The position numbers and the translations under genes were made by a program. From positions 1 to 64,000 of the forward strand of contig NZ_AUKE01000004.1 in assembly GCF_000424585.1 (NCBI RefSeq): a stretch of 64,000 nucleotides of DNA, written 5' to 3'. The notes beneath the pieces are model-generated. The model did no database searches. It was not told the origin of the DNA and saw only the letters and a program-made list of their open reading frames with translations. The stretch comes from Butyrivibrio sp. MC2013. Its GTDB lineage: Bacteria > Bacillota > Clostridia > Lachnospirales > Lachnospiraceae. Below, in pieces: positions 7,916-17,743 of this stretch; within the stretch, counting starts at the first letter, position 1, and each line of letters begins with the position of its first letter.

Positions 7916-9046
7916 TCAAGAACAGTTAAGTGCTATAATATCTTCCTTAGTCAATCCAAATGTATTCAAAACCTCATCCAAATCTTTTTGGTTTACAGGA
8001 TCCCTAAGATCTATTTTATATGAATTCTTTCTTTTATTATCCCAAAAAGGTTCGTTGGAATCCATCCTGATACACGAAGCAATTACAGACATATTAACAG
8101 TAGGCTCAAACCCAATAGTATTATTAATATATTTGCTAGTATCTACCACCGCTTTTGACAGATCACATTCTCTGTATACTTTTCCACAGGAAAAACATAT
8201 TTTATCTCTATCAATTGCCGATAGGTTTCTTCCGTACATTATAGGATATTCATTTGTGGACTGCGATGATAAGTTGCCAATAATATCAAAATCACCATAA
8301 TACAGAACATTATCCATAATATATTCAGACGGACACTCTTTGTATTTTACAATTTGTTCCGGAGTAAGGAATGCATTTTCTGTTATAATACGAAAAATCG
8401 ATACACAGAGAGGCTTACCCATCAATATATCCCAAAACTCACCTCCGCTCTTCTTCCACCTGAAAACATCTAATAATACCCTTCCATATCCATACATTCT
8501 TCTGTTATATCGAAAGCGAAAAAAATCTCCTTCTTTGTATCTATGATGACTTCTGGATTCGTTTCCCCAAACAGCTATTTCATCTAAATCGTGTTTAGTC
8601 GTTTCTGTGACCCATTTATCTACAAACTCTTCCGGAACGTATCTAATACCATCTCTTTCACTACTGTAATATGTTTTTTGCGAATCATAGTTTCCTATAC
8701 AGATATCCGCAAGTCCGTTTTCGAGTATATTACATCGAAAATATATGCCTTTGGGTTTACACATGAATATATTATTATGATTTAGTTTTCTGATTTTTGC
8801 CTTGGATGAAGCGGGCTCTATCGTTGTATAAGTCTCGTTTGTACGCATGACGAGAGAACCTTCATAGTAATTGCCGTTATCATAAATTGAAATCACCTTT
8901 TTCAAAACATTCTTATCAAAAAACAGATAATCAATTCCCAAAGCTCCCTCTTTACGTGAAACAATAGGGATTTCTATTTTCGTCCAGGCATCATCTATTA
9001 TCTCAAGTCCAAAATATTTTCTGTAATTATTTTTGATCATCATCAT
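7916..9046 (-). CDS. Imm26-domain immunity protein for the GIY-YIG RHS toxin
   Basis: The 376-residue soluble protein starts at the first of three tandem ATG codons after GGAGTG. The middle (about residues 170-225) carries YKEGDFFRFRYNRRMYGYGR followed by ILMGKPLCVSIFRI. This matches the Imm26 pattern, in which a GDxFxxxxxxxxYGYGRVL segment begins a beta-rich immunity fold. The rest is unassigned, so the protein is longer than a minimal Imm26. It lies directly downstream of the RHS gene with its nuclease tip, the usual place of the cognate immunity gene. It would neutralise the toxin in the producer and its kin. The 3' end abuts the orphan tip. Confidence 0.72.
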   Translation of the reverse strand: MMMIKNNYRKYFGLEIIDDAWTKIEIPIVSRKEGALGIDYLFFDKNVLKKVISIYDNGNYYEGSLVMRTNETYTTIEPASSKAKIRKLNHNNIFMCKPKGIYFRCNILENGLADICIGNYDSQKTYYSSERDGIRYVPEEFVDKWVTETTKHDLDEIAVWGNESRSHHRYKEGDFFRFRYNRRMYGYGRVLLDVFRWKKSGGEFWDILMGKPLCVSIFRIITENAFLTPEQIVKYKECPSEYIMDNVLYYGDFDIIGNLSSQSTNEYPIMYGRNLSAIDRDKICFSCGKVYRECDLSKAVVDTSKYINNTIGFEPTVNMSVIASCIRMDSNEPFWDNKRKNSYKIDLRDPVNQKDLDEVLNTFGLTKEDIIALNCS

Positions 9047-9061
9047 TTACACTCCACAAAA

Positions 9062-9105
9062 TGTAGGTGTTTCTATACAAATGAAACATGTATATAACAC
9101 CTACA
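9062..9105 (-). terminator. Hairpin between the RHS toxin gene and its immunity gene
   Basis: Arms TGTAGGTGTT and AACACCTACA are perfect and can be extended inward by ATATACA with TGTATAG. On the minus strand the stem is followed by only four T, so it could be a leaky terminator or an RNA stability element that sets the ratio of toxin to immunity transcript. Confidence 0.5.
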
Positions 9106-9129
9106 ATCAATGAAAATAAAGTAGTATTT

Positions 9130-12100
9130 TTATTTCGATTTAGCAATATATTTAGCAGCCCATTCCATTGCTTGATAATAGTATTTATTATCTGGCGAGA
9201 TACTATTAATTATATTGCGTAAATTTGGCCCCTCTGGCATTTCTATAAAGAATTGTTCTATTGCTCTTGCTTGATTCCTTGTCAATTTAGGAAATCTTAC
9301 TTTGAGTTCATTAAATGGTTTTCCACTTCGTAAGTGTTGATATAATCTGTTTTGTATAGGTTGTTTGGTTATTCCTGTATAAGTCGCGTTACCACCTTCC
9401 ATCCCGTGATACACCGAATTATTTGCCTCACCTTTATTCAACCAAGTATTAAATTCTTCTTCGCTAGCACAAAAATTATGCACCAGCACATTTGTGCTGC
9501 CCACAAAATACGTGTGGTAGTTATCAACCGCAAAGTTGTAGACGGGAACTGCATCTCTAAGGTGCTGCCAGCGCTTATTCTGAAGGTGGATCTCATTACC
9601 TTCGTTATCTACAAGAGTCGTACCAACTTCCAGCTTTTCAGCTGTAACAAAGCCTGTATCCTTTACATAGAAGGGATGAGCAGGAGTTGTTACTATCTCC
9701 TCTGTTTCAGCCTTCTTGCCATCTTTGCTGTCCTTACTGATAGTCAGGTGTATGAGGTCATTTGTATCATTCTCATAGATCTCCCATACCATCTGGTAGG
9801 TGACATCACCTGTTTTGGGGTCTTCTGACAGGACCAGGTCACCTGGACTGATGTCCTCTATGGGCACCATGCCGTCTATGGTTGCCACCAGGGTGCCTGC
9901 TACAAAGCAGTGCTTCGACGTCATGCCTCCCGTGATAAATCCCGTTATAGCTCCTGACATAAAGCCGTCACATGCACCGTCTACCGCAGCTTGCTTAGTT
10001 TTTTCCAGGTCGCCTCCGCTGGTAACAAAGGTGATACCTGCATTAACTGCAGCTCCGGATACTGCACCTGATGCTGCTCCTGCAATAGAGCCTTCAAGAG
10101 CTCCCATTGCGAAGCATGCAAGGCCTCCCGTCGCACCTGCTGTAGCTACTGTCAGTACTGCAGCCACTCCGATCACAGCAAGTCCTACTGCTACCTTCTG
10201 TTTATTGGTAAGTGTAGGCCAGCATCCTGTAGCATCGATCTTATTTACAGGATCATTGTCACAGTATGCATAGAGATTGTAGCCTGTTACATCATCTGAT
10301 ACTCCTGCTATCTGACTATCAGCACTGATAAACCTATGGGTTTCAGGATCATAATACCTGGCATTCAGGTAATAGAAACCCGTCTCAGAATCATAGTAAT
10401 AGCTTCTGTAACGGAGAGGATTCCTATTCAGGATATTGTCAGTATCTGTCACTTTAGAATTAGGAGTGATCGATACAATATTTCCCCAGAGGTCATACTC
10501 ATAATTGCCTACAAGCTTAGAATCTGAGCAGCGGTATATTCCAATGATATCTCCCTGACCATTTCTGGTATAGAAGTATCTGTTCTCCTTGGAATATTTA
10601 CCGTTTGCATCCTTGGTCTTATAGCCGATCTCTGTTACTATGCCGTCTGAATCATAGTAGAAGTTTATCCTGTCACTATCAGTCTCTTCAGCGATCAGCA
10701 TACCATTATTGTAGAAGTATACTGTCCGCTTACCAGTTTCTGCGCCCTTATCCTTTACTTCCTTGCTCAGGCGGACACCGTCTGTGTAGTAGGAATAGCT
10801 GATATCCTTGTCGGTATCAGAGATACTGGTCAGGCTGTCGTTGACAGCATTCCAGGACATAGCCTTGCCCATATAATTTATGGGATTGCCACATACGTCA
10901 TAGGTGATCTCTTTGCCGTTAAAGGACTTTAGCTGATCCTTCCATACGCTGTCGTATGTATAGCTGTTGGTTGTTTCTTCACCTTCAAAAATGTTATACT
11001 TGGTTTCTTTGAGAATATTTCCGCCTTCGTCATATTCATAGGAAAGTTCAATCCTTGTTCCATCAGCATAATGCTCTCTGGCTCTCCACACTTCGCCAAA
11101 AGCATTATACTCATAGACACGTCCTATTTCAGGATACAGGAAGTACCCATCCTCACGAGGATTTGCCTTTGGCTTCTTGGCAGACTGGTCAATGACACAT
11201 ATATTCCCTCTGTCATCATAATCATATACAAAGGTAGATTCAGTATTATAATTACCGCTTGTACCCGTCCCCAGCTTATTTACATAGCTGCGCACCTTAG
11301 TCTGAGTACCCTTATAGGACTTGCTGCTCGCCTTACCTCCGGTATAGGCTATTATGTTAAGGAGCTTTGCATCATCTTTCGCCGAAGATGTAGGAGCATA
11401 TATTGTCTTGGTATTACGCCTTAGATCATCATACTTGTAGTCCTTAAAGCTGCCTGCCGGAAGCTGAGCCTTGGTGATATTTCCATCCTTGGCATAGCTA
11501 TAATTATATTTCGCAAGCTTATCCGCATCACCTTCCTTATATTCAAGAGCTATCTGCTGAGCAAGGCCCATAGTATTGTAGGTATACTGCATACGGCTTG
11601 AGTAATCAAAGCCGTAGGTATTTCCTTCCACCCTGGTGCGGCTGATCTTGCCAGCCAGGTTGTAGTCATACTCAGTATCTATACCACATAATCCGTCAGT
11701 AAACGAAGCTACCCTGCCATCATTATAGTATTTATAGCTGTCTGTAAACTTCTCACCGTCAGCAGTCTCTATGATCTGATCTGTGATATTGCCATACTCA
11801 TCATAATCCATATATGACCTTGTACCGTCAGCATAGCTTGTGGACTTCAGGCTGCCATTATTAGGATTATAATCACTCTTCTCTACCACAGTTCCGGCAA
11901 CTGACTTAGTAATTATATTACCAAAATCATCATAAGTATAGCTGTATTCAAAGCCGTTATGATTTATACTCTTAAGGTCTTCCAGAGCACCATATTCATA
12001 TGATACAGACCTTGATTCTTCATTTGACTTCCTTGTAACACCTGATATATTGTCTGATTCATCGTACTCATATACCAGCTCATTACTGGTCTGCAACGGT

Positions 12101-15100
12101 GCTTCCGGATTGGTGATTATATATTTTATAACATCATTCGCAATAGGGTATGTTTTTTCAGAGCCCAAAAACTCATATCTGTTTTTCGATTCTCTAACAA
12201 AGATAATGTGTCCCGCATTATATACAGGCTCTTTACTTTCCAGCATCAGTCCCGACTTTTCATCGTAACTATAGCTGGTTACACTGCCTGCAGTATCTAT
12301 TGTGCTCTTTAGATAATTACCATTATCCGTATAGGTATTTCTGGTATATAACTGCAGTGGTGTATCTTTAGCATTGCCATTTTCGTCCTTAGTAATCTCC
12401 TTATTTATTCTCTGCGCCACCACATTTCCGTATTTATCATAGGTCAGATGAGTATTTGGGCCATAGTTTTTAGCCACCTTACTGTTTTTACCTGCCTTAT
12501 TATACGAATATGTTTCAGTAACACCTCCGGGAGATGTAACAGTCTTTACCCTGTTATAGGAATCATATGTAGTAGATGTGCTATTCTCTATGCTCGCTTT
12601 GGAAATAGCATGACCTTCTTTATCATATTTCTTGGTACCTACATTCACCCTGGACAGCTGGAGGCCGTCAATATAGAGGTCTCCTGCATTCTTATTAAAG
12701 GATATTGTGAGCTTTGTATCTTTCCACTGGTGAGCCGGCATTATCATGGAGAAGTACTTCCAGCCGCTGCTATATTCATTTATTTTGAGCTTACTGGATA
12801 AAGTATCATGAACTGCACTTACCGACAGCTCACGTCCTTTTCTCACAGGTGTGCTGGTCGTCCTGATCCATCCGGAGAGGACATAAGAGCTTGTAGCATC
12901 TCCAAGCTGAAGTGTAGTAGTAAGAGTCTTATCTTTACCGGGAATGCCGTTTATATGGTAGCTCCTGCCGCCATCTATTCCTTCTCCTACTATTCCATCA
13001 GGAAGAGCCTGATCTCCTGTCCTCTTCCAGCTATAAGGAAGGCCTTCACTTGCAAGCTCGAAATCACCATCCTCCAGGATGTTATAATCATTTGCCACAT
13101 CACCTTTTTCAAGCTGTACACAGTCATAGACGATATTATGGGAGACGTCAGTGCCGTCGGAAAATACTTCCAGAGCTACTGTCACATCCTGCTTTAGAGG
13201 ATTATCAAAGGTAAGCTTTATCCTATCCCAGCCATCATTAAACTGGCTCAGTGTCTTATCCGTTATCTCTTCGCTCTTATACTCATTTCCAGCTGCATCT
13301 GTTACCTTGATATAAGCCTTGGTCCCTGTAGCCTTAGGATTATATACATAGGCTGAGAGGGTATAAGTCCCTGCTTCCAGATCCTTCTTTAGTTGTCTTA
13401 CGCCTCCTGTCTTATTCTTTAGATTTTTGAGAGCAAATACTGCTGATCTTGCTCCAATATAGGGAGTTGTTTTGCCGTATTTACTTACAGCATTAGCAGT
13501 AGAGCTTCCGTCAGTGATATATGCTTCCCAGCTCTTGTCATCATTTTCAAAGCTGTGGTTCTGAAGAAGGTTAAATGTCTGCCTGCCGGTGACCGCATAA
13601 TCTTTGATCTTATATCTAAGGCCGTTATCCTCTTCCGAAGTAGAATCAGCAGCAGGCGCAGATGATGCCACAGTTGTAGAGTGATCATGTGCCACTGTTC
13701 CCTTTTCCAGATGGATGGTATCAAAATAGCACTTGGTACCATTTTCCGCATACAGTCCCAGACTTATTTCCTGCTGAGTTTTCAGTTCAAAGCTGCCATA
13801 TACCCTGACCCATTTACCGTCATCTGCGGAGGATTTGTACTCTATCTTTTTGGTGTCATAGTCATTATCATAGGCAAAGGCTGTAAACTTTGCATTTTTC
13901 TCATCACTTACAACCTTTATCCTAAAGGAAACGGCATAGGTGCCTGCATCCAGTTTTAGCTTCTGCCTCACCAGCACAAAGTCATCTTCAGGAGCGGACA
14001 ATTTTAAGCTTTTAGAATAGAGATACTTATCCTGACCGGTGATCTCTGCTCTTGATTTATCTTCTGTTATGATCTCCCAAGAATCCATGTCTGATTCAAA
14101 ATCAGGATTCTTTATAAGGTTTTCATATTTGGCTGTAGCCTGATCGTCATAGTCAGTCCTTGCAGTATTCACCACACCATTATCAGCGTAGGTCTGTGAC
14201 TGTGCTCCAAGGACTTCCACAGAATCAGCACGTTTTGAATATTTGGTGATGAGTCTTCCCTTTTCATCAAAGACATAGGTATTTAGGATATCATCAGAAT
14301 TCCCAAATATATCATCCTGTCCTGAGAAACGAAATACGTTACAATCATTATCACCGTATTCTATGGTATAAGTCTGACCCTTATTATCTCCTGACCATTC
14401 ACTGACCTTTGACACTCTGTCATCAGCATAATCAAAGGAAAGCTTATAGCCGCTGTCATCCTGCATAGCTGTCAGGTTATCATCTTCATCATATGTATAA
14501 AGAGCACTCTTGCCATTTGCAAAGACTATACTTGTAAGTCTGCCTTTGTCATCATAGCTGTATGTATTTACAGCATCATCCCTTGTGGGATCAGATATAG
14601 TGCTTACTCTGCCTTCAGCATCATAGCTAACCACAGACTTAAGACCTACAGCATCCATCACAGATACAATTCGCTCATCATGCAGGTCTATACCGGATGC
14701 AGTACTACGAGCACTCTTAAGAACCTTAAGCTCTGAGCTGGTGGTTTTTGTAAGAGTATCCATGTCGTAGGAATTACTAAAGAGCTTATTTAGTTTTTCC
14801 CTAACCTGGTATACCTTTTGGCCAACCCTGTAATCAGACCTTGCATAAGGATCAGAGAGCAGTTCGTTCATCAGCTCCTGGATTCTGTTTACATTTTCAG
14901 TCTTTTTAGTTTCTATTTGCTCATTAGTACTCTTGATCTTTGTATAATCATATATTGCCTGTAGACAGCTGACTGCTTCGTTATATTTGTCTATAGGATA
15001 CTTGTCCCCAGTGTTTTCATGTCCAATAGTCAGGTTATTAGCTACAGTAACGATTGTTTTGTCATTTTTGTCTTTGGCATTCTTACCATTTTCAAAATGA

Positions 15101-17721
15101 TTAGAGTCAGAGATCCTGGCAAGACGACCTGCCTTATCAAAATACTTGACCTTGCTGGCGCTCTTATCTATAAGCTTTAGAGGATATTTGCTCTTTAGCT
15201 TCTTGTCAGTAACAGGAACTATATATAGCTTAAGGCCGTCTTCATCCGCTGCAGCAGGATAAAGTACAGAATCCTTAGGGGTTTTGCTTGCGGTCGTCTT
15301 TTCCCCGTTCTCTATATATGTTACACTTTTCGCCTTGAAATAATGCTTAGTGCCGTCTTCGTCTGTATAGAGATAAGGATAGGTATTAACATCTACAAGA
15401 CCGGTTGGTATCTCTATACGCTCATCATAGCTCAAATGCCAGGCATCCTCCGGTGCAAAGCCTGCATTATATACATGCTGGATATTAAAGGGCATCCTTA
15501 GGCCGTTTGTACTCACGTCTGTATTAACTACAGTAAGTGCACCTGAATAGTCATTTATATAACCTATACCGGATGTTCCGGCAGCCACCTTATGATTTTC
15601 AAAATAGGATTCCAGACCTGTGAAGTTCTTAAAGCTTATCTTCAGATAAGGCTTACCCTTATCAGCAGAAAGTCTTACTGTTTCCTTGGATTTCCAGTTA
15701 GAATTTTCATCATAGGCCATGACGCCTATTCCGTAGTTAGGGCATTTGCCACTGTACCACTGCCTTGCCAGCCTGGTGATATTAAAGTATCCACCGGGAA
15801 CATCATAATCTATAAGGTTCTTCTTGGCTTCATCAGGATCAAGAGGCATTGGCTGGCTATCCCAGCTATTGATAGTACAATTATCTCCATCCTTATATAT
15901 CCAGTCCTCATCCAGTCTGACTATAGCCAGATATTTATCAGAACTAGAGCTGCCTGTTCCGCTGAGGTCAAGCTGAGCATCTGTTACTACACAGCCTTTC
16001 TCGATATCAGGAAGCTCAAATTTGATAAAGGATCTGTAGATAGCGCCATTTTCATTTCCCACATAAAGAGATTTATTTTTGGCGCCTTTGTTGTTTATAC
16101 AGCCGCTATCGATAGCAAGATTATTTTTTACCCTTTTGATAATAGGATCGATTGATACCGGATAAGATGCGGCCGAGAGCCAGTTGTTATCTGCAGTAAT
16201 GGTCAGATAGAAGTAGTCTCCATCAGCATTTTCTGTAACGCCGTCTATGGATGCACCTGAGGAAGTGCTATTTCTATCATCTATTTTATTGTCAGATACA
16301 GTCGATGAAGACTCTTCATTACTATCTTCCAGACTATTGTCCGAAACTGTACGGCTGCCACCGTTTATTTCACCTGTAATATCATCTGATTCGTCATACT
16401 TTCCAACGTCAGCTGCCTCTGCTATGCTATACCATACATCAACAGACTCTTTACCTTTTGCATCTGTCATAAACGGAGCGGGGAAATAATAGACCACTTC
16501 TCCAGATTCTTCATCATATAGCTCTACTTCATTAGAAGAAAGGAGCCTGGCCTTAAGGCCCTTAAGCGCTATCTTAAAAGAAAAGCTGTTACCACTTTCC
16601 TTATTGTCCAGGATAATGTTTTCTTTTACACCGGTGCCAGTTGGAGCATACTCAAGCTTTACTCCGTTTTCATATCCATCATAAGTAATAGTGGACCTCT
16701 TGATGATATGTCCGTATTCTTCTAAGGCTTCCTGATCATAGTCTTCATCCTCTACACTGACATCAAGGTCTGAAGGGATATAATCATCGTCATAGTAATA
16801 GTCATAATCATCATTATCGTCGTAGTCTGCATGATCTTCGTCGTCAGGATCGTTTTCAAATGATCCGTCTTCACTGTCATCCTCGTCAGGATCATAATCC
16901 TCATCAGAAGATCCGTATTCACTGTCATCATCATCGTTATACGATTCTTCTTCGCTGTCCGTATCTTCGTCTGATGATCCATCTTCACTGTCATTATCTT
17001 CGAGTAATCCGTCTTCATCATCAGATGCAGGATCATCGAAAGCTAGTTCATCATTACTTTGAAAAACTACTGCGCTATCAGCTTCAAACTTATGATCAAG
17101 CTCTGAATAATCTGATTCCAACACATCATCTTTTTCATCAATAGTATTGTCATCTTTATCAGTTTCTGCCCTATCTTCATCGTTATTAGCTTTTACCTCT
17201 TCTGATATCTTATCAAAATCATCAGAATCACGAGTTATCAATCCTCTTTCAAGGTACTCCCAACCAATCTCATATTCATCCTCTTCAAAGTGGACTTTTC
17301 CCTGGCTTTCCTCATTATCAGTAAATGTTACATGATAGCTGTTATCAGCGTTCTCATAGCCTTCGTCTGTTTCCACAAGAGAATTATCTATCTCTACGAA
17401 GCTGCCATCTTCACTTTCATAGTGGACAGGTTCGGAATAAACGACGATACTTTTTGAATCATCGCTCATCTGATATTCTTTGATATATTCATCCCTGCCC
17501 TCAACTATCTCACTGACTATGCTTGCTTTTTCGCTCTCACCTACTGAGAGGTTTTCTTCCTCATCTTCTGGAGCAGTCCCATTAGTTACAGCAGCTGCCT
17601 CATTATTACTAGCAGTAGCATCTCCACCGCTTCCTGCAGCATAGGCGTTTGTATGAACTGCCCCTGTTAAAACAACGAGAGTCAGTATCATACTTAAGAT
17701 TCTGTTTGCTCTTTTTCCCAT
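9130..17721 (-). CDS. Giant secreted RHS/YD-repeat polymorphic toxin with HINT and GIY-YIG nuclease tip
   Basis: A 2863-residue protein. Residues 1-29 are a signal peptide ending AYA. About 175-330 is an extreme Asp/Glu/Ser low-complexity tract. About 530-700 resembles a DNRLRE-type domain (YRSFIKFELPDI, ITRLARQWYSGK). Three CBM4/9-like jelly rolls begin near 1203, 1387 and 1549 (KNPDFESDMDSWE, QNHSFENDDKSWE, EDGDFELASEGLP). YD repeats occur around 1065-1200 and 1770-2440. The RHS core ends in GFYYLNARYYDPETHRFISA near 2445-2475 and the boundary DATGCWP near 2494. A Gly/Ala-rich hydrophobic stretch leads to a HINT domain at about 2604-2748 (CFVAGTLV to VLVHN). The last 115 residues form a GIY-YIG nuclease (VYHGMEGG, ATYTGITKQP, RNQARAIEQFFIE, INSISPDN). 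It probably builds a shell that carries the tip to neighbouring cells. It is co-transcribed with the Big2 protein 22 bases upstream. Confidence 0.9.
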   Translation of the reverse strand: MGKRANRILSMILTLVVLTGAVHTNAYAAGSGGDATASNNEAAAVTNGTAPEDEEENLSVGESEKASIVSEIVEGRDEYIKEYQMSDDSKSIVVYSEPVHYESEDGSFVEIDNSLVETDEGYENADNSYHVTFTDNEESQGKVHFEEDEYEIGWEYLERGLITRDSDDFDKISEEVKANNDEDRAETDKDDNTIDEKDDVLESDYSELDHKFEADSAVVFQSNDELAFDDPASDDEDGLLEDNDSEDGSSDEDTDSEEESYNDDDDSEYGSSDEDYDPDEDDSEDGSFENDPDDEDHADYDDNDDYDYYYDDDYIPSDLDVSVEDEDYDQEALEEYGHIIKRSTITYDGYENGVKLEYAPTGTGVKENIILDNKESGNSFSFKIALKGLKARLLSSNEVELYDEESGEVVYYFPAPFMTDAKGKESVDVWYSIAEAADVGKYDESDDITGEINGGSRTVSDNSLEDSNEESSSTVSDNKIDDRNSTSSGASIDGVTENADGDYFYLTITADNNWLSAASYPVSIDPIIKRVKNNLAIDSGCINNKGAKNKSLYVGNENGAIYRSFIKFELPDIEKGCVVTDAQLDLSGTGSSSSDKYLAIVRLDEDWIYKDGDNCTINSWDSQPMPLDPDEAKKNLIDYDVPGGYFNITRLARQWYSGKCPNYGIGVMAYDENSNWKSKETVRLSADKGKPYLKISFKNFTGLESYFENHKVAAGTSGIGYINDYSGALTVVNTDVSTNGLRMPFNIQHVYNAGFAPEDAWHLSYDERIEIPTGLVDVNTYPYLYTDEDGTKHYFKAKSVTYIENGEKTTASKTPKDSVLYPAAADEDGLKLYIVPVTDKKLKSKYPLKLIDKSASKVKYFDKAGRLARISDSNHFENGKNAKDKNDKTIVTVANNLTIGHENTGDKYPIDKYNEAVSCLQAIYDYTKIKSTNEQIETKKTENVNRIQELMNELLSDPYARSDYRVGQKVYQVREKLNKLFSNSYDMDTLTKTTSSELKVLKSARSTASGIDLHDERIVSVMDAVGLKSVVSYDAEGRVSTISDPTRDDAVNTYSYDDKGRLTSIVFANGKSALYTYDEDDNLTAMQDDSGYKLSFDYADDRVSKVSEWSGDNKGQTYTIEYGDNDCNVFRFSGQDDIFGNSDDILNTYVFDEKGRLITKYSKRADSVEVLGAQSQTYADNGVVNTARTDYDDQATAKYENLIKNPDFESDMDSWEIITEDKSRAEITGQDKYLYSKSLKLSAPEDDFVLVRQKLKLDAGTYAVSFRIKVVSDEKNAKFTAFAYDNDYDTKKIEYKSSADDGKWVRVYGSFELKTQQEISLGLYAENGTKCYFDTIHLEKGTVAHDHSTTVASSAPAADSTSEEDNGLRYKIKDYAVTGRQTFNLLQNHSFENDDKSWEAYITDGSSTANAVSKYGKTTPYIGARSAVFALKNLKNKTGGVRQLKKDLEAGTYTLSAYVYNPKATGTKAYIKVTDAAGNEYKSEEITDKTLSQFNDGWDRIKLTFDNPLKQDVTVALEVFSDGTDVSHNIVYDCVQLEKGDVANDYNILEDGDFELASEGLPYSWKRTGDQALPDGIVGEGIDGGRSYHINGIPGKDKTLTTTLQLGDATSSYVLSGWIRTTSTPVRKGRELSVSAVHDTLSSKLKINEYSSGWKYFSMIMPAHQWKDTKLTISFNKNAGDLYIDGLQLSRVNVGTKKYDKEGHAISKASIENSTSTTYDSYNRVKTVTSPGGVTETYSYNKAGKNSKVAKNYGPNTHLTYDKYGNVVAQRINKEITKDENGNAKDTPLQLYTRNTYTDNGNYLKSTIDTAGSVTSYSYDEKSGLMLESKEPVYNAGHIIFVRESKNRYEFLGSEKTYPIANDVIKYIITNPEAPLQTSNELVYEYDESDNISGVTRKSNEESRSVSYEYGALEDLKSINHNGFEYSYTYDDFGNIITKSVAGTVVEKSDYNPNNGSLKSTSYADGTRSYMDYDEYGNITDQIIETADGEKFTDSYKYYNDGRVASFTDGLCGIDTEYDYNLAGKISRTRVEGNTYGFDYSSRMQYTYNTMGLAQQIALEYKEGDADKLAKYNYSYAKDGNITKAQLPAGSFKDYKYDDLRRNTKTIYAPTSSAKDDAKLLNIIAYTGGKASSKSYKGTQTKVRSYVNKLGTGTSGNYNTESTFVYDYDDRGNICVIDQSAKKPKANPREDGYFLYPEIGRVYEYNAFGEVWRAREHYADGTRIELSYEYDEGGNILKETKYNIFEGEETTNSYTYDSVWKDQLKSFNGKEITYDVCGNPINYMGKAMSWNAVNDSLTSISDTDKDISYSYYTDGVRLSKEVKDKGAETGKRTVYFYNNGMLIAEETDSDRINFYYDSDGIVTEIGYKTKDANGKYSKENRYFYTRNGQGDIIGIYRCSDSKLVGNYEYDLWGNIVSITPNSKVTDTDNILNRNPLRYRSYYYDSETGFYYLNARYYDPETHRFISADSQIAGVSDDVTGYNLYAYCDNDPVNKIDATGCWPTLTNKQKVAVGLAVIGVAAVLTVATAGATGGLACFAMGALEGSIAGAASGAVSGAAVNAGITFVTSGGDLEKTKQAAVDGACDGFMSGAITGFITGGMTSKHCFVAGTLVATIDGMVPIEDISPGDLVLSEDPKTGDVTYQMVWEIYENDTNDLIHLTISKDSKDGKKAETEEIVTTPAHPFYVKDTGFVTAEKLEVGTTLVDNEGNEIHLQNKRWQHLRDAVPVYNFAVDNYHTYFVGSTNVLVHNFCASEEEFNTWLNKGEANNSVYHGMEGGNATYTGITKQPIQNRLYQHLRSGKPFNELKVRFPKLTRNQARAIEQFFIEMPEGPNLRNIINSISPDNKYYYQAMEWAAKYIAKSK
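9476..10070 (-). repeat. RHS-internal partner of the 595-bp direct repeat (HINT region)
   Basis: This is the copy of 7291-7885 inside the active RHS gene, covering the pre-HINT Gly/Ala region and the whole HINT domain up to VLVHN. The tip sequences diverge immediately after it, which is the usual junction for toxin-tip exchange. Confidence 0.88.
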
Positions 17722-17743
17722 TATCTTGTCCTCATTCTGATAA

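Noticed and set aside
16752-17144. Overlapping frames of about 94 codons on both strands in the acidic tract of the RHS gene
   Set aside because: They arise from the repetitive GAT/GAA-rich sequence and encode Met/Thr/Ile or His/Arg low-complexity peptides without start signals.
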